Part shown: positions 10,054 to 19,665 of the stretch, piece by piece
Layout of the letters: each line of letters opens with the position of its first letter
Position numbering within the stretch: the first letter of the stretch is position 1
Assembly (NCBI RefSeq): GCF_023074175.1
Contig: NZ_JADPKS010000149.1
Location: 1 to 64,000 of the forward strand
DNA from: Bradyrhizobium sp. 139
GTDB lineage: Bacteria > Pseudomonadota > Alphaproteobacteria > Rhizobiales > Xanthobacteraceae
Reading direction: 5' to 3'
Length of the DNA stretch: 64,000 bases
Notes under the pieces: model-generated
What the model was told of the DNA's origin: nothing
Seen by the model: the letters and a program-made list of their open reading frames with translations, nothing else
The model's database searches: none
Program-made: the position numbers and the translations under genes

Positions 10054-10743
10054 TCATCGCACCGTGAGTTCCCAAATAATCCGGACGTGCCCCTCTGGAA
10101 TCGAGGGGCGGAAAATATGCATATTCCTGACGCGCAGCTTACTCCTATTAATCAAATTCAGGACGCGCCCGACATCTCCCTGATCAGAGAAGAGCACATA
10201 CATCACGCCCTTGTCATTTAGGCGGCGCCGCGCACCTTTGAGAGCCGAGGCCATGACATTGTGATCTTCATCGAAGCAAGAGCGCTCCAGGTCGTCTTTC
10301 GCTTTACGATTCCAATAGGGGGCGGCAAAGAGAATGATGTCAAATTTTTCTCCGGAATGCAGCCCAGAATAGGTGTCGCTATAGCGCGCCTCGGCGTTGT
10401 CCGAGTAACCTAACCTCTCGATGTTTATCTTCGTCGTGAGGACGGCTTGCGGATTTATGTCGAGTGCCACTAGACAGCCTGCGCCGGCACGGAGCGCTGC
10501 AAGCCCTAGTACGCCTGATCCGCATCCCAGATCGAGTACTGTCGCGCCAGGTTCGATGTGCCACTTCGACATCAATGCGTCGGGACCGTGACTTAGGCGT
10601 GGTGACAAAACACCAGGCAGGACGTGCAGGGGCAGGCCGCTTACTTCCACGTCATGTGGGCGCTCGGATAATCGCAGTTCGGCTAGCATTGCATCTACGT
10701 CAGTCGTTTGGCGCCTTACAGATACGCCTAGCGGGGCATTCAT
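10054..10743 (-). CDS. SAM-dependent methyltransferase (MTS/HemK-like fold)
   Basis: A 229-residue class I methyltransferase. Motif I is VLDLGCGSGVLGLAALRAG at residues 69-87, then VALDINPQAV at the SAM-binding acidic loop and FDIILFAAPYW at motif IV. The motif IV text is APYW rather than the NPPY of N-methylating HemK/RsmC enzymes, so the target may not be an amide or base nitrogen. A GAGAG element precedes the ATG. It is transcribed alone. The neighbouring carbamoyltransferase suggests a small-molecule tailoring role, which is inference only. Confidence 0.8.
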   Translation of the reverse strand: MNAPLGVSVRRQTTDVDAMLAELRLSERPHDVEVSGLPLHVLPGVLSPRLSHGPDALMSKWHIEPGATVLDLGCGSGVLGLAALRAGAGCLVALDINPQAVLTTKINIERLGYSDNAEARYSDTYSGLHSGEKFDIILFAAPYWNRKAKDDLERSCFDEDHNVMASALKGARRRLNDKGVMYVLFSDQGDVGRVLNLINRSKLRVRNMHIFRPSIPEGHVRIIWELTVR

Positions 10744-10887
10744 CTAACTCTCCATCTTGTGGTGAAAACAACATCGCGAGGCGCCGGCGGCCAGCAGGCC
10801 GGTTTGGACGAACTGCTTCAGCGTCCGGCAAGCGGTGAGCTGGGAAGCCGGATAGCCGGCCTCATATCGCTCTCCATCAACCGACTG

Positions 10888-11157
10888 CCAACGATAGCGC
10901 GGCTGTTCCCGCGCCTGCTCTCTCGGAAATGGGCACACGGCTTTAGAGAACATCTGTCTACACGTCTGAATGCACAGCTTCACTCGGTGTTGCTGCCCCT
11001 CAATAGCAACGGCCGTGCCAGGAACGCTAAGCGCAGCAAGCGCCTATAATTAGGCTCTGCGGCATGCCGGCACTCGCTCGCCGAGCACCGTGATATGCCT
11101 GTATCAGGCGGTAGCCGTGCCGAGGACCATACATGAAATCGTCCTCTTGCCGCACCA
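10888..11157. repeat. Direct repeat A, copy 1
   Basis: This block, beginning CCAACGATAGCGCGGCTG and ending in GTCCTCTTGCCGCACCA, recurs at 11702-11905 in the same orientation with a few substitutions. About 65 internal bases present here (between CACTCGG and GGCTCTGCGG) are missing from copy 2. I cannot assign it to a known element. Confidence 0.8.
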
Positions 11158-11159
11158 CT

Positions 11160-11395
11160 TTGCGCCAGTGCGAGCTAGAGGAATCGGTCGCGACTTTTCG
11201 GCCGAACGTCGCGTTTGCAGACACGCTGGCGATCTACTGACATTTGTCACGTTTGGTTTCCGACAGAAGCACGGACTGCGCTCACCTGATCAGTTTTCGG
11301 GCTACCGAAAGCTACCCAGCGCATGCGGCTCTTGGCATTGAACCCGATTCTCGCTTATGCCTATCCTCAGCGCCGACTGCTACGTTGTGGCACAA
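11160..11395. repeat. Direct repeat B, copy 1
   Basis: It matches 14090-14325 in the same orientation with shared landmarks in order: GGCCGAA, TTTGCAGACAC/TGTGCAGACAC, TCAGTTTTCG and CCTCAGCGCCGAC. The two copies enclose the carbamoyltransferase gene. Substitutions are frequent, so the duplication is old. Confidence 0.7.
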
Positions 11396-11701
11396 TGTCC
11401 GGTGCTGATGCGGTAGTCGGCCGCCAATAGCGGCTTCCTTGTGCGATGACTATGCCCGTGTCGCGCCAGCGCCATTTCGCGGCACCCATCACCAGGGACG
11501 CTGGACGGTGTTGAGCGATAACACCGTGTCTCAGTTGACATTGAGGGATCAGCCCTTTTCCCAGGCCGCTGCTGCCGCTCTGGCGATCCCAGACCGCTCT
11601 TGAGCGGAAAGATGCTTTTCCCGGACCTTCGGCCCTTCTTACCGCCCTTATCATGGGTGGCCGATCGCAACCGGCGATCCTGATGAGCCCACTGGTAAGT
11701 C

Positions 11702-11905
11702 CCAACGATAGCGCGGCTGCTCCCGCGCCTATTCTCTCGGAAATGGATACACGGCGTTAGAGAGCGTCTGTCTGACACGTCTGAATGCACAGCCTCACTC
11801 GGCTCTGCGGCATGCCGGCACTGGCTCGCCGAGCACCGTGATATGCCTGTATCAGGCGGTAGCCGTGCCGAGGACCATACATAAAATCGTCCTCCTGCCG
11901 CACCA
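11702..11905. repeat. Direct repeat A, copy 2
   Basis: Second copy of the block at 10888-11157, in the same orientation, with an internal deletion of about 65 bases. The shared string GCCGTGCCGAGGACCATACA is identical in both copies. Nothing between the two copies is recognisable as a transposase. Confidence 0.8.
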
Positions 11906-12019
11906 TTCGCAGCCCGAAGCACCTCCCGGCGCAACGTTAGGCGACATCCGGTAGACAGCGACCCGCTGTCATATCTCGCTCATTCTTAGCGGGAAAGGTA
12001 CCGTTGGACCGGGGATCGC

Positions 12020-13675
12020 TCACTTCTGTGTTTTCGTCCACAGCATGCCATGGCACCATACATGCTCAACGCCTCCCCACTGGCAGGCCGCTGCGACATT
12101 CGGGAAGAAACCGCGTCCATGGTGGTTAGCACTCGTGTTGCAAAGCAGTGGAATACCCGTAAGTTTTTCATATTCGACGAGAAGCTTGGCGACTTTGTGC
12201 TGAGACGTTCTGGGAATGGTTTGCAATCGCGCAGTTCCGTCCAGATGTACAACGGCGGCGACTTTGTCCCGCCATTCTGCTCGTGTCTGATGATCAAAAA
12301 GCATGTAAGGGTCCGGCGTTCCAGGACTGAAAATGTCCGGTGCACGATCCTCCAAACATATCGGAGCCACCGGCCGGAAGTGTTCGCGAAGTTTGATATC
12401 GTTGAGATGATCCTTCATTCGCGCCGTCGTCGCGGCTGCGAGAATGCTTCTACTACCCAGTGCCCGAGGCCCAAGCTCGGCCCGGTCGGCAAAGAAAATC
12501 ACCGGCTTGTTGCTGGTGAGAATGGTCGCAAGTTCACTCATGCTACACGGCGCAGCGTCCCATTCGGTCGGCACATCGCTCGGCTGCAGGGCTGGACCGC
12601 TATAGACTGACCATTGTAGCGGCACGAAGCCTTTGTCCGCCGCCACTGCCGAGCAAGCGGCACCGATTGCCGATCCGCTGTCATTCGGAAAGGGCGGCAC
12701 CCAGACAGCATCGAAAAGGCCGCTGGCACGTAGTGCACTGTTCCATTTTATGTTGAGAGCGCAACCGCCTGTTATACACAAGTTGCGCGCTGGAAAACGC
12801 GAATGGCGCTGCAAAGCACGCGCCATTTCGCGAACGAGCAGACGCTCGTGGAAACAATGAAACGATGCAAGCACATCTTCGGAAGCCTTGGACTTCAACC
12901 GCTGCGCGCTGGCATCGACGTAATCATGCACAGCTTCAAGCGCAGACTCCGGACTGTCAGGACGGGCGAGCTCTGCATTGGTCCCAAAGTGCTCCTCGTA
13001 AAGCTCCTGAAAGACCGTGACGATGTTTTCATCAACAGAGCCTAGTGCGATGTAAGCCATCAACTTGCCGGCAACACCGAGGTCCCAATTGGTGCGGGTC
13101 GCCTGCTTATACGGTCCGAAGTGATAACCTGCGGCCGCATAGGCGTGCCCAATCATTGGGAACAGGCATTCGATGAACTGGGCTCCGCGGAGTTCTACAT
13201 AATAAAGACGTGGAAAGGTGCCGCCGTCCCACACCAGACAGAACGCGGGTTGCCCTGCTTTCGCAAAGGGACTCGTGCAGTATGCGGCGGCCACATGGCC
13301 CGTGACGTGCGGATAGCTCCTGTAAGGAAAGGATTTGCCGCCCAGTAGCAGGCCAGTGCCGTCGCGCGACGTTAGCAGGCCATCGGCATGACTTTCAATA
13401 TACGGCGCACCTTTGAGAGTAATTGGCGTAGCCCCACTGAGGACCTGGAATTCCGACTCCCCCTCTCCCCACCAGCCGTCGAGGACGAACTGATCAACAT
13501 CCGACGCATCCAGCCCCTGCTCCGCCAAGGCGGCGACAACTGCATCGAGATTGTCAATACTTTGATATCGCGGATTGTTGTTCCGCTTCTCCTGCTCGAC
13601 ACAAAAAGCAAGTCGTCCGTCCTCGATAAGAGCGATTGATCCGTCATGCGTCAGCTTGATACCGCAGATGCGCAT
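12020..13675 (-). CDS. Carbamoyltransferase, NodU/CmcH family
   Basis: A 551-residue two-domain O-carbamoyltransferase. The N-terminal Kae1-like part opens with MRICGIKLTHDGSIALIEDGR and contains GHVAAAYCTSPF. The ASKHA-type metal site region reads ITGGCALN. The C-terminal YrdC-like half carries ELGPRALGSRSILA and REHFRPVAPICLE, the family hallmark. Length matches NodU (about 560). A strong GGAGG lies 5 bases before the ATG. Family members move carbamoyl from carbamoyl phosphate to a hydroxyl on Nod factors or antibiotics. It stands alone, away from any nod genes, and I see no nod box before it, so the acceptor is unknown. Confidence 0.88.
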   Translation of the reverse strand: MRICGIKLTHDGSIALIEDGRLAFCVEQEKRNNNPRYQSIDNLDAVVAALAEQGLDASDVDQFVLDGWWGEGESEFQVLSGATPITLKGAPYIESHADGLLTSRDGTGLLLGGKSFPYRSYPHVTGHVAAAYCTSPFAKAGQPAFCLVWDGGTFPRLYYVELRGAQFIECLFPMIGHAYAAAGYHFGPYKQATRTNWDLGVAGKLMAYIALGSVDENIVTVFQELYEEHFGTNAELARPDSPESALEAVHDYVDASAQRLKSKASEDVLASFHCFHERLLVREMARALQRHSRFPARNLCITGGCALNIKWNSALRASGLFDAVWVPPFPNDSGSAIGAACSAVAADKGFVPLQWSVYSGPALQPSDVPTEWDAAPCSMSELATILTSNKPVIFFADRAELGPRALGSRSILAAATTARMKDHLNDIKLREHFRPVAPICLEDRAPDIFSPGTPDPYMLFDHQTRAEWRDKVAAVVHLDGTARLQTIPRTSQHKVAKLLVEYEKLTGIPLLCNTSANHHGRGFFPNVAAACQWGGVEHVWCHGMLWTKTQK

Positions 13676-14822
13676 AGTGCCTCCATGTTAGCCCCAGACA
13701 ATTCGATTAGTTTGAAGACCGTCTTCGCTGCCGAAAGCAGCGAGCAAGCAGACGCACTCGAACGATCAACGCTTCGTCAGCGCTTCCTGGACCATCTCTG
13801 CATCAGCGGCATGACGCCAAGCGTTCGAGCGGTATCACACGCAGATCCGAGTACCAGATGCCCGCCTGGCGTGAGCGTGCGCATCTAGGTTGCGGATGGC
13901 GCATCTCAGCCAGGTCATGACCTAAGACGGGACTTCCAAGACCATCAGGTCGCCCCCTCCCGATCGAGGTCGGATTTCGGATCACGACTATATTTTGCCC
14001 ACATTCTCAGTGGCACGACGTCATCTCGATGGCTGGTTGCAACTAAGGCGCCTCCCATTCTGCGTTCTCGTCCGTAGCCACAGCATGATTTGGGCCAGTG
14101 CAAACCAGAGGAATCTGGTCGCAATTTCTCGGCCGAATGTCTCGTGTGCAGACACCCTGGCAATTTACTTACATTCGGCACGTGTGGTTTCGGACAGAAG
14201 CAGGGACTACGATTACCGAATCAGTTTTCGAGCTTCCGAAAACTGCGGAAGCGTGCGGCCCCGAGGCCTTGAACGATCCTTGGCAAGGCCTGCCCTCAGC
14301 GCCGACCCATGCGTTGTGGCATAAATCATCATCTGCGCGCGTCCTCGGGTTGCGAAATCAACCCAAATGAGGGCATCGCCGTACCCGTCGAGAGATGCGA
14401 CTAGAAAGTCCCGGAGCGCCTCACGAACCTCCGGATCCAGGTCCTTCGAAGGCGGAACGGCAACTCGATCCGATCCGTCTTCAACCCCATAGGATGCAGC
14501 AGCCTGCCCCGGAGGTGGAGATGACGTAAATCTTGGTATGGATTTATCGCTCTTTCACTTGTTTTCATGCGATCGACAACGCATGTACGATCATCGCAAG
14601 GGCGTCGCCGGTTAGCTCCGACCAGGCCATTCGCCAGTGGTGCGGAACGACGAAGCTTCGAGGCTAATAGAAACAACGCATGCGATACTCGTGGCTTCGC
14701 CCTTGGGTAGGGCAACTAGAGCCCAGGTTTCGATATGCGATCCGGCAGCGGCAGATCATGAACCGAGAAACGTGCATTGCCGTGAACCCACTCCGATCGC
14801 CGCGACGAAGGGAGTCATAAGC
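13676..14822. other. Gene-poor stretch holding repeat B copy 2
   Basis: Apart from the direct repeat at 14090-14325 nothing here is recognisable. Short frames on both strands lack family motifs. I looked for a nod box or a sigma54 site facing the carbamoyltransferase and found neither. Confidence 0.5.
14090..14325. repeat. Direct repeat B, copy 2
   Basis: Counterpart of 11160-11395. Two plus-strand frames conserve residues between copies (for example RPNV..ADTLAIY in one, FSAE..VCRH.G.LLTF in the other), so the ancestor may have been coding, but stops interrupt both. Confidence 0.7.
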
Positions 14823-15752
14823 TTGAGTGAGAGCCCACCTCTTTTCCTACCGCTTCTATGCGGAACACTCGCTACGGTCAGCTGGAGCATCGGCAACGTT
14901 CTGTCCAAGGCCGCACTCTGCTGCATCGAACCGCTCTCGCTTCTGACAGGGCAGTTGGCTGTGAGTGCCGCAAGCCTGACCGTACTATCGATCTTCTCAG
15001 GTGCGCCGCCTCGGTTGAGCGATTGGCGTGCTGGCCTTGCCGGCGTCCTGCAGCCGGCGCTTGCGTCTGGTCTGTCGGTCTTCGGACTATCGATGCTGCC
15101 GGCGTCGGTGGAGGCGATGCTGTTCGCAGTTGAACTGCCGATGGTCATACTTCTTGCGTGGTTGATCCTTGGCGAGATCCCTAACCGTGCTATCGTCTTT
15201 CTCTGTTTGTTAGCTTTTGCCGGGGTCGGCTTTTTGCAATGGACCTCTGAATCTGCTCCTTCCGCAACGCCGGGACTGGGGGTCGCTCTCGTACTCGCCG
15301 GCGTGCTATTCGCCTCACTCTACAGCATAGCGGTCCGTGTGATGTCGCAAAGCGTGGATGCGTTGCGCCTTACGACAGCGAGCCAGATCGTCGCGTTTGC
15401 AGTGGTCGTATTTGCGTGGATTTGCGTTCGCCCATTGCCGACGCTCTCTGTGGTCATCGGCGATATTGTTCCGGTGGCCGGATCCGGATTGCTGCTCTTT
15501 TCGATCCCCTTCCTCCTCTACGGGATCGCGCTGCAGCGAATGAGCGCGACAGCCGCCGCTCTGTTGCTGCCGCTCGTTCCCGTGTTTACATCCATTTTCG
15601 CATCTATCTTCCTTCGGGAAACTCTGACCGCAACACAGTGGCTGGGGGCTGTCGCGGTTCTTGTGTCGGCGCTGGGAATGCCCCTGGCCTTGCGCTCCCA
15701 ACCCCATGGCTCGGAAGTATCACCCCACTCTCCTGTCGGGAGAAAACCTTGA
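14823..15752 (+). CDS. DMT-superfamily transporter (EamA)
   Basis: About 309 residues with ten predicted membrane helices in two EamA repeats. The first begins PLLCGTLATVSWSIGNVLSKAAL and the second PGLGVALVLAGVLFASLYSIAV. I chose the TTG start giving M-S-E-S-P-P because GAAGGGAG precedes it by about nine bases; starting at 14637 would add 62 non-hydrophobic residues unlike the family. Such proteins export amino acids or metabolites. It faces away from the carbamoyltransferase, and no operon partner follows. Confidence 0.85.
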   Translation: MSESPPLFLPLLCGTLATVSWSIGNVLSKAALCCIEPLSLLTGQLAVSAASLTVLSIFSGAPPRLSDWRAGLAGVLQPALASGLSVFGLSMLPASVEAMLFAVELPMVILLAWLILGEIPNRAIVFLCLLAFAGVGFLQWTSESAPSATPGLGVALVLAGVLFASLYSIAVRVMSQSVDALRLTTASQIVAFAVVVFAWICVRPLPTLSVVIGDIVPVAGSGLLLFSIPFLLYGIALQRMSATAAALLLPLVPVFTSIFASIFLRETLTATQWLGAVAVLVSALGMPLALRSQPHGSEVSPHSPVGRKP

Positions 15753-16289
15753 AGAAGGAGCTGGGCAATGCGCGCGCTGTCAACTCCGGAACGGGGCGGT
15801 CGAACGTGAGTTATTGCGAGCGCAGTCAATTGCGGCTCCTCGACGAGCCAGCCCTCAATCGTACTAATGTGCGGGTCGAGCTTGGACGGCCATGCGAACC
15901 CTGGTCTTATAAGGCCGACGGCGGCGTCGGTGCGTGGCACGCGCCTCGCCGGCCGTCACCGTCTTGGGGAGGTCTTGGCGAACGTCGCTGCGGTTGCCGG
16001 CGCTGAGCTCGTGCAAGCGGGTTGCAAGCCGCGCACCTGTCCGGCACGACGATCGACGCAACTGCCAAGTTCCTCGTGGTTTGTGCGAAACTCGGCCATG
16101 AGCCCAACCGGATAGAGCGAGCGATACTGATCCACGTAGCCGCCGCTTTACTGCCGCGGTCACCTTGGCATGCGCTGATAGGGCGTCAACGCAGCATGAT
16201 AGCGCTTGATTACTTTAAAGCATTTTCCGACCTGACGGAATCGGAAGTGATTCGCTTGCGGCAAATCGTGATTCACTCTGAGGGCTGGT
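15753..16289. other. No intact gene
   Basis: Only fragmentary frames occur. One (16140-16291, plus) ends in DYFKAFSDLTESEVIRLRQI and looks coding-like but has no recognisable family. The stretch ends at the start of the IS630-type transposase remnant. Confidence 0.4.
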
Positions 16290-17248
16290 GATGGAGGCCA
16301 GCCCCATCGCTAAACCGCTCTCGCCGGACCTTCGCTTTCGCATAATTCGGCTGTGGAAGATGAAGGCATGAGCTGTCGGGGCGCCGCCGGCCGGTTCGGA
16401 GTGGCGCCATCGACGGCGATCGAACTGGTCAGCGAGTGGCGAAGCACCGGCGCCTGCGAGGCGGGAGCGCAGGGCGGCGACCGGCGTTCAGCTCGGATCC
16501 AGGGTCATGCCTCGGAGATCCTCTCCCTGATCAAGGCTACGCCTGACATGACTGGCCGAGATCGCTGACCATATCTTCAAAGTCCACGGCGAGCGTTTCG
16601 CGTCAAGCGTGGTCTGGCGATTCTTTATCGCCGTAACATCACGGTCAAAAACATCGCACGCCAGCGAGCAGGATCGGCCGGACGTGGCCGCTAAACGCGC
16701 GGCGTGAAGGGCATCTCAGCCTTAGATCGGCATCCATCGGTTGGTGTTCATCCACGAGACGGGAGCCTCGACCAAGATTGCACGGCGCTATGGCCGTTCC
16801 CCATATGGCCAGCGCTGTGTCGCAGCGCTTCCGCATGGTCATTGGAAGACGACGACCTTCGTCAGTGCGCTCAGAGCGACCGGCATGACTGCGCCGATGG
16901 GCCTTGACGGCCCCATGGATAGTCCGGAGTTCGAGGCCTACGTGACGCAAGTCCTCGCGTCGACGCTCAGGCCCGCGACATCGTGGTGATGGACAATCTC
17001 CAGCACACAAGCGGGGCCGAGATCGGCATCCAATCGACGCCGTGGGCGCACAGCTCCTCTATCTGCCGCCTTATTCACCCGACCTCAATCCGATCGAAAT
17101 GGCCTTCGCCAAGCTCAAAGCTGCCCTTCGAAAGGGCGCCGCCAGATCAATCGAGGCTTTGGACAGCGCTATCGCCCTCGCCCTGACCGCCTTCAACGCC
17201 CAAGAGTGCCTGAACTTCTTCGCCGCAGCAGGTTATGATCGTGTCTGA
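16290..17248 (+). mobile_element. IS630-family transposase, degenerate
   Basis: Pieces in different plus frames rebuild an IS630-type transposase. They are the HTH part (CRGAAGRFGVAPSTAIELV, then GGDRRS), the DDE part VFIHETGASTKIARR (family VFIDETGxxTKMAR), HGHWKTTTFVSALRATGM, VVMDNLQ, and the C-terminus LLYLPPYSPDLNPIEMAFAKLK ending FFAAAGYD. The first catalytic Asp is replaced by His in IHETG, and an in-frame stop plus several shifts break it, so it is not active. Terminal inverted repeats were not identified. Confidence 0.85.
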
Positions 17249-17264
17249 TCAGAATTTGCTCTAG

Positions 17265-17973
17265 CCCCTTCGCGGCGCCTCCTTGAGCTTGAACGACGGC
17301 TGAAAGAAGTTGACACGCGCGCCGTTTCGAGGCCGTCGAAGCGGCCGTAGCCCATTAGCGACGCACACGGCACCATTCTTCTAACGACGAGCGCCTGATC
17401 GTTATTCTTGTAGGCACGCGAGGGTGTCACCTGGAGCTTCTGCTGGCGGCATCATGGCACGACAACGTCGTTCATAAGCGCGCTGTCGTTATCGAAGTCC
17501 ACACCACGTAGAAGCCATGGGAACAAGCTCTGTGCGCGTTTCATCACCTCGACGACCAGCGAACCATCCCGCCTGACCAAGGCCAGCCACTCCGTCCAGC
17601 CCGTCGCGATGTCGACCATCGTCAGAGTCTGGATGAACGATCCCGCCACCGACGTGCCAGCATGGGCGACCATATCGACCTCGCAGAAGCCCCGCGGCGG
17701 GCTATTCCAGTCATTGATCGTCCGGATCGGAACTTTCCGTCGGATGGTCGAATAGAATCCGGCACGGCGCCGCCGCCTACCGCCGCTCGCCGCGCCCCTT
17801 ACGTCGACGAGCAGGCGGTCGATGGTTGCAGGGGTGATCGCGAAAACACGATCACGATCTGCCAGGCCAGGCTTCAATCGCCCATGTTGCTCAAGGGCCG
17901 GCAGCAAGATCGGAATCATCACGTTGAGCCGCTTGCCGCATACCCGGTCCAACGCCTCCCATAGCGCCGTCAT
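17265..17973 (-). pseudogene. Integrase-core (DDE) transposase fragment
   Basis: One frame holds the N-terminal PILLPALEQHGRLKPGLADR and the core GFCEVDMVAHAGTSVAGSFIQ, then LTMVDIATGWTEWLALVRRD and GVDFDNDSALMNDVV, giving two of the usual acidic residues (VDMVAH, DFDNDS). After a shift near 17455 the C-terminal pieces SRAYKNNDQA, GYGRFDGLE and FFQPSFKLKE follow, the usual end of this transposase type. It abuts the end of the IS630 remnant and has cut into the DapA-like gene behind it. Confidence 0.7.
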
Positions 17974-18049
17974 CGCGTCCTTGATCGTCGCGCCACGTCT
18001 ACGTCTGCGCTCTCGCGGTGCCTTGACCTGTCAGGCCCAACCGCCTCGT

Positions 18050-18250
18050 GTTGCCGGAGTGCGGGCCTGCGAGGGCCTCACCACCCTCCTCGATCAACGC
18101 ACGCAGCTTCGCCGCGCAGCATACGGTACCTCGATCTTGAAATAGCTGACGAGCGGCACCTCTCGTGCAAGACGAACAAGAATAGGCACCGTCAGCGTCA
18201 CGCCGGTGAGCGGTGCGTCCCGGACCATAATCGGAATAGGGGCTGCTTCT
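18050..18250 (-). pseudogene. Dihydrodipicolinate-synthase-family (DapA-like) fragment
   Basis: Two frames give PIPIMVRDAPLTGVTLTVPILVRLAREVPLVSYFKIEV, then AAKLRALIEEGGEALAGPHSG. This matches the middle of DapA-family aldolases or lyases acting on sugar acids (family text VSYFKIE.PxAAxKLRALIEAGG). Both ends are missing and a frameshift divides it. It starts right after the GH88 stop on the same strand, so it was probably the next gene of that operon before a transposase landed. That would tie the locus to uronate or keto-sugar-acid breakdown. Confidence 0.6.
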
Positions 18251-18252
18251 AG

Positions 18253-19407
18253 TCAAATCTTCTCAGCCTCGATGAGTCCATCAAGAACGTTCAATGATTC
18301 GAACAGATAGTAGGATCCAAAGATCGTCTCTGCTTTGCTGGCCGAGTCCTGAGCGCGTGCATCGCGACGCTTATTGAAACAGGCGCCGACCAACATTCCG
18401 GGCGGGCGGGGATCGTCCGGATTTGTCGGCGTCAGATAGGTCTCGATCAGGGCCTTTGCCGTCCGTTCGCCTGCCTCACGATATCTGACGCGCAGTGCCG
18501 GCGTCGGCGCGAGCCGCGCCAGCTTTAGCAGCGCCGAGCACGTGATTGCAGTTGCCGCCGTGTCCGTCTCCGTGTCTGGAATGACAGGATCATCAAAGTC
18601 CCAGAACGCGACCATGCTGGTTGGCACGTGCGAAAGCCACCAGTCCGCTCCCGCCATCAACTGCTCCATCCAGCGCGTCTCATGAGGATGGTGAGCAAGC
18701 GCCATCGCCGCATAGACGAGCCCCCAAGCTTGCGCCCTGCCCCAGACACTGGTGTCGCTGAATCCCTTGTGGGTGAAATGGCGGACAATCTTGCCGGTGG
18801 ACGGATTTAGCTCACTCGACTGAACGATTGAGCCATCGGAGCGCATATGAACGTCGAGCACGCGCGTGGTATGGCGCGCCGCAATGCCAGCGTATGAGGA
18901 ATCGCCTGTCCTTGCGGCGGCCCAATACAGAAGCGGGACCGCCTGCAGAGAGTCGATGCTGCTGAACGAATTGCCAACATCTTCTGATTCCTCCGCATCG
19001 CGGCCTAGCGGAATGAGGCCAAGCCGGCAATCGAATTGCGCCTTGAGCGAGGTGGCGGCATCCAGTGCCAGGAGAGCTGCGTCCTTGTCTTTACACAGGA
19101 CGTCGCCAAGAGCGACCCCATAGTAGAACCCAAAGCCCTTGAATGCGGTTTGCAGCTGCGCACGCGGCTTCAAGCGGCTGCTCCAGAACCGAGCTGCATC
19201 GAAGTATTTCGCCTCGCCAGATCGCCGCGCGAGCAGCCACAACATACCCGGCCATGCGCCACCGGTCCAATCGCCGTCCGGCGTGGTCGTCCATTTGCCG
19301 GTCGAGCTGTCTGCCCAATGCGGAAACTCTATTTTCATCGCGGAAAGCGTCTGATCGACTCGTGCTTGCATCAGGTCTATTGCGTGTGCCCAGCGCGACT
19401 TGCTCAT
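18253..19407 (-). CDS. Glycoside hydrolase family 88/105-type (unsaturated glucuronyl hydrolase-like)
   Basis: A 384-residue (alpha/alpha)6-barrel hydrolase. Landmarks are DWTGGAWPGMLWLLAR, KGFGFYYGVALGD, GNSFSSIDSLQAVPLLYWAA and the family hallmark SVWGRAQAWGLVYAAMAL, then VAFWDFDDP and a final GSYYLFESLNVL. These enzymes release 4-deoxy unsaturated uronate from oligosaccharides by hydration; the two Asp of the active site are plausibly in the SSIDS and WDFDDP regions. AAGGAG lies 8 bases before the ATG. No signal peptide is obvious, so it is cytoplasmic. The DapA-like remnant behind it supports uronate metabolism. No LacI-type operator was found just before it. Confidence 0.85.
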   Translation of the reverse strand: MSKSRWAHAIDLMQARVDQTLSAMKIEFPHWADSSTGKWTTTPDGDWTGGAWPGMLWLLARRSGEAKYFDAARFWSSRLKPRAQLQTAFKGFGFYYGVALGDVLCKDKDAALLALDAATSLKAQFDCRLGLIPLGRDAEESEDVGNSFSSIDSLQAVPLLYWAAARTGDSSYAGIAARHTTRVLDVHMRSDGSIVQSSELNPSTGKIVRHFTHKGFSDTSVWGRAQAWGLVYAAMALAHHPHETRWMEQLMAGADWWLSHVPTSMVAFWDFDDPVIPDTETDTAATAITCSALLKLARLAPTPALRVRYREAGERTAKALIETYLTPTNPDDPRPPGMLVGACFNKRRDARAQDSASKAETIFGSYYLFESLNVLDGLIEAEKI

Positions 19408-19665
19408 ATCCGATACTCCTTTGCCACTTGCCGAAATCTCAGGGCATCGTTCCCGGTGCTAACCGTCCAATGTGCGACCGATTTCGCTTCGGCCGAGCCG
19501 ATGACTTTAGCGGGTCAGGAGCACGCAGCTGCCTTCTCCAGCTATCGCTCCTGACCACGAGCAAACGCTCAAGGGCTATCCGCATCAGCCCGATCGTCAC
19601 GCGCATGAACCAAGTGTGTACATGCGCTCTAGCAATGCCTGCCGTGATGCGCGTTGGGCGCGTCA

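Noticed and set aside
12020..13675. Naming the carbamoyltransferase nodU or nolO
   Set aside because: It belongs to the family, but there are no nod genes or nod box nearby, so a symbol would overstate the evidence.
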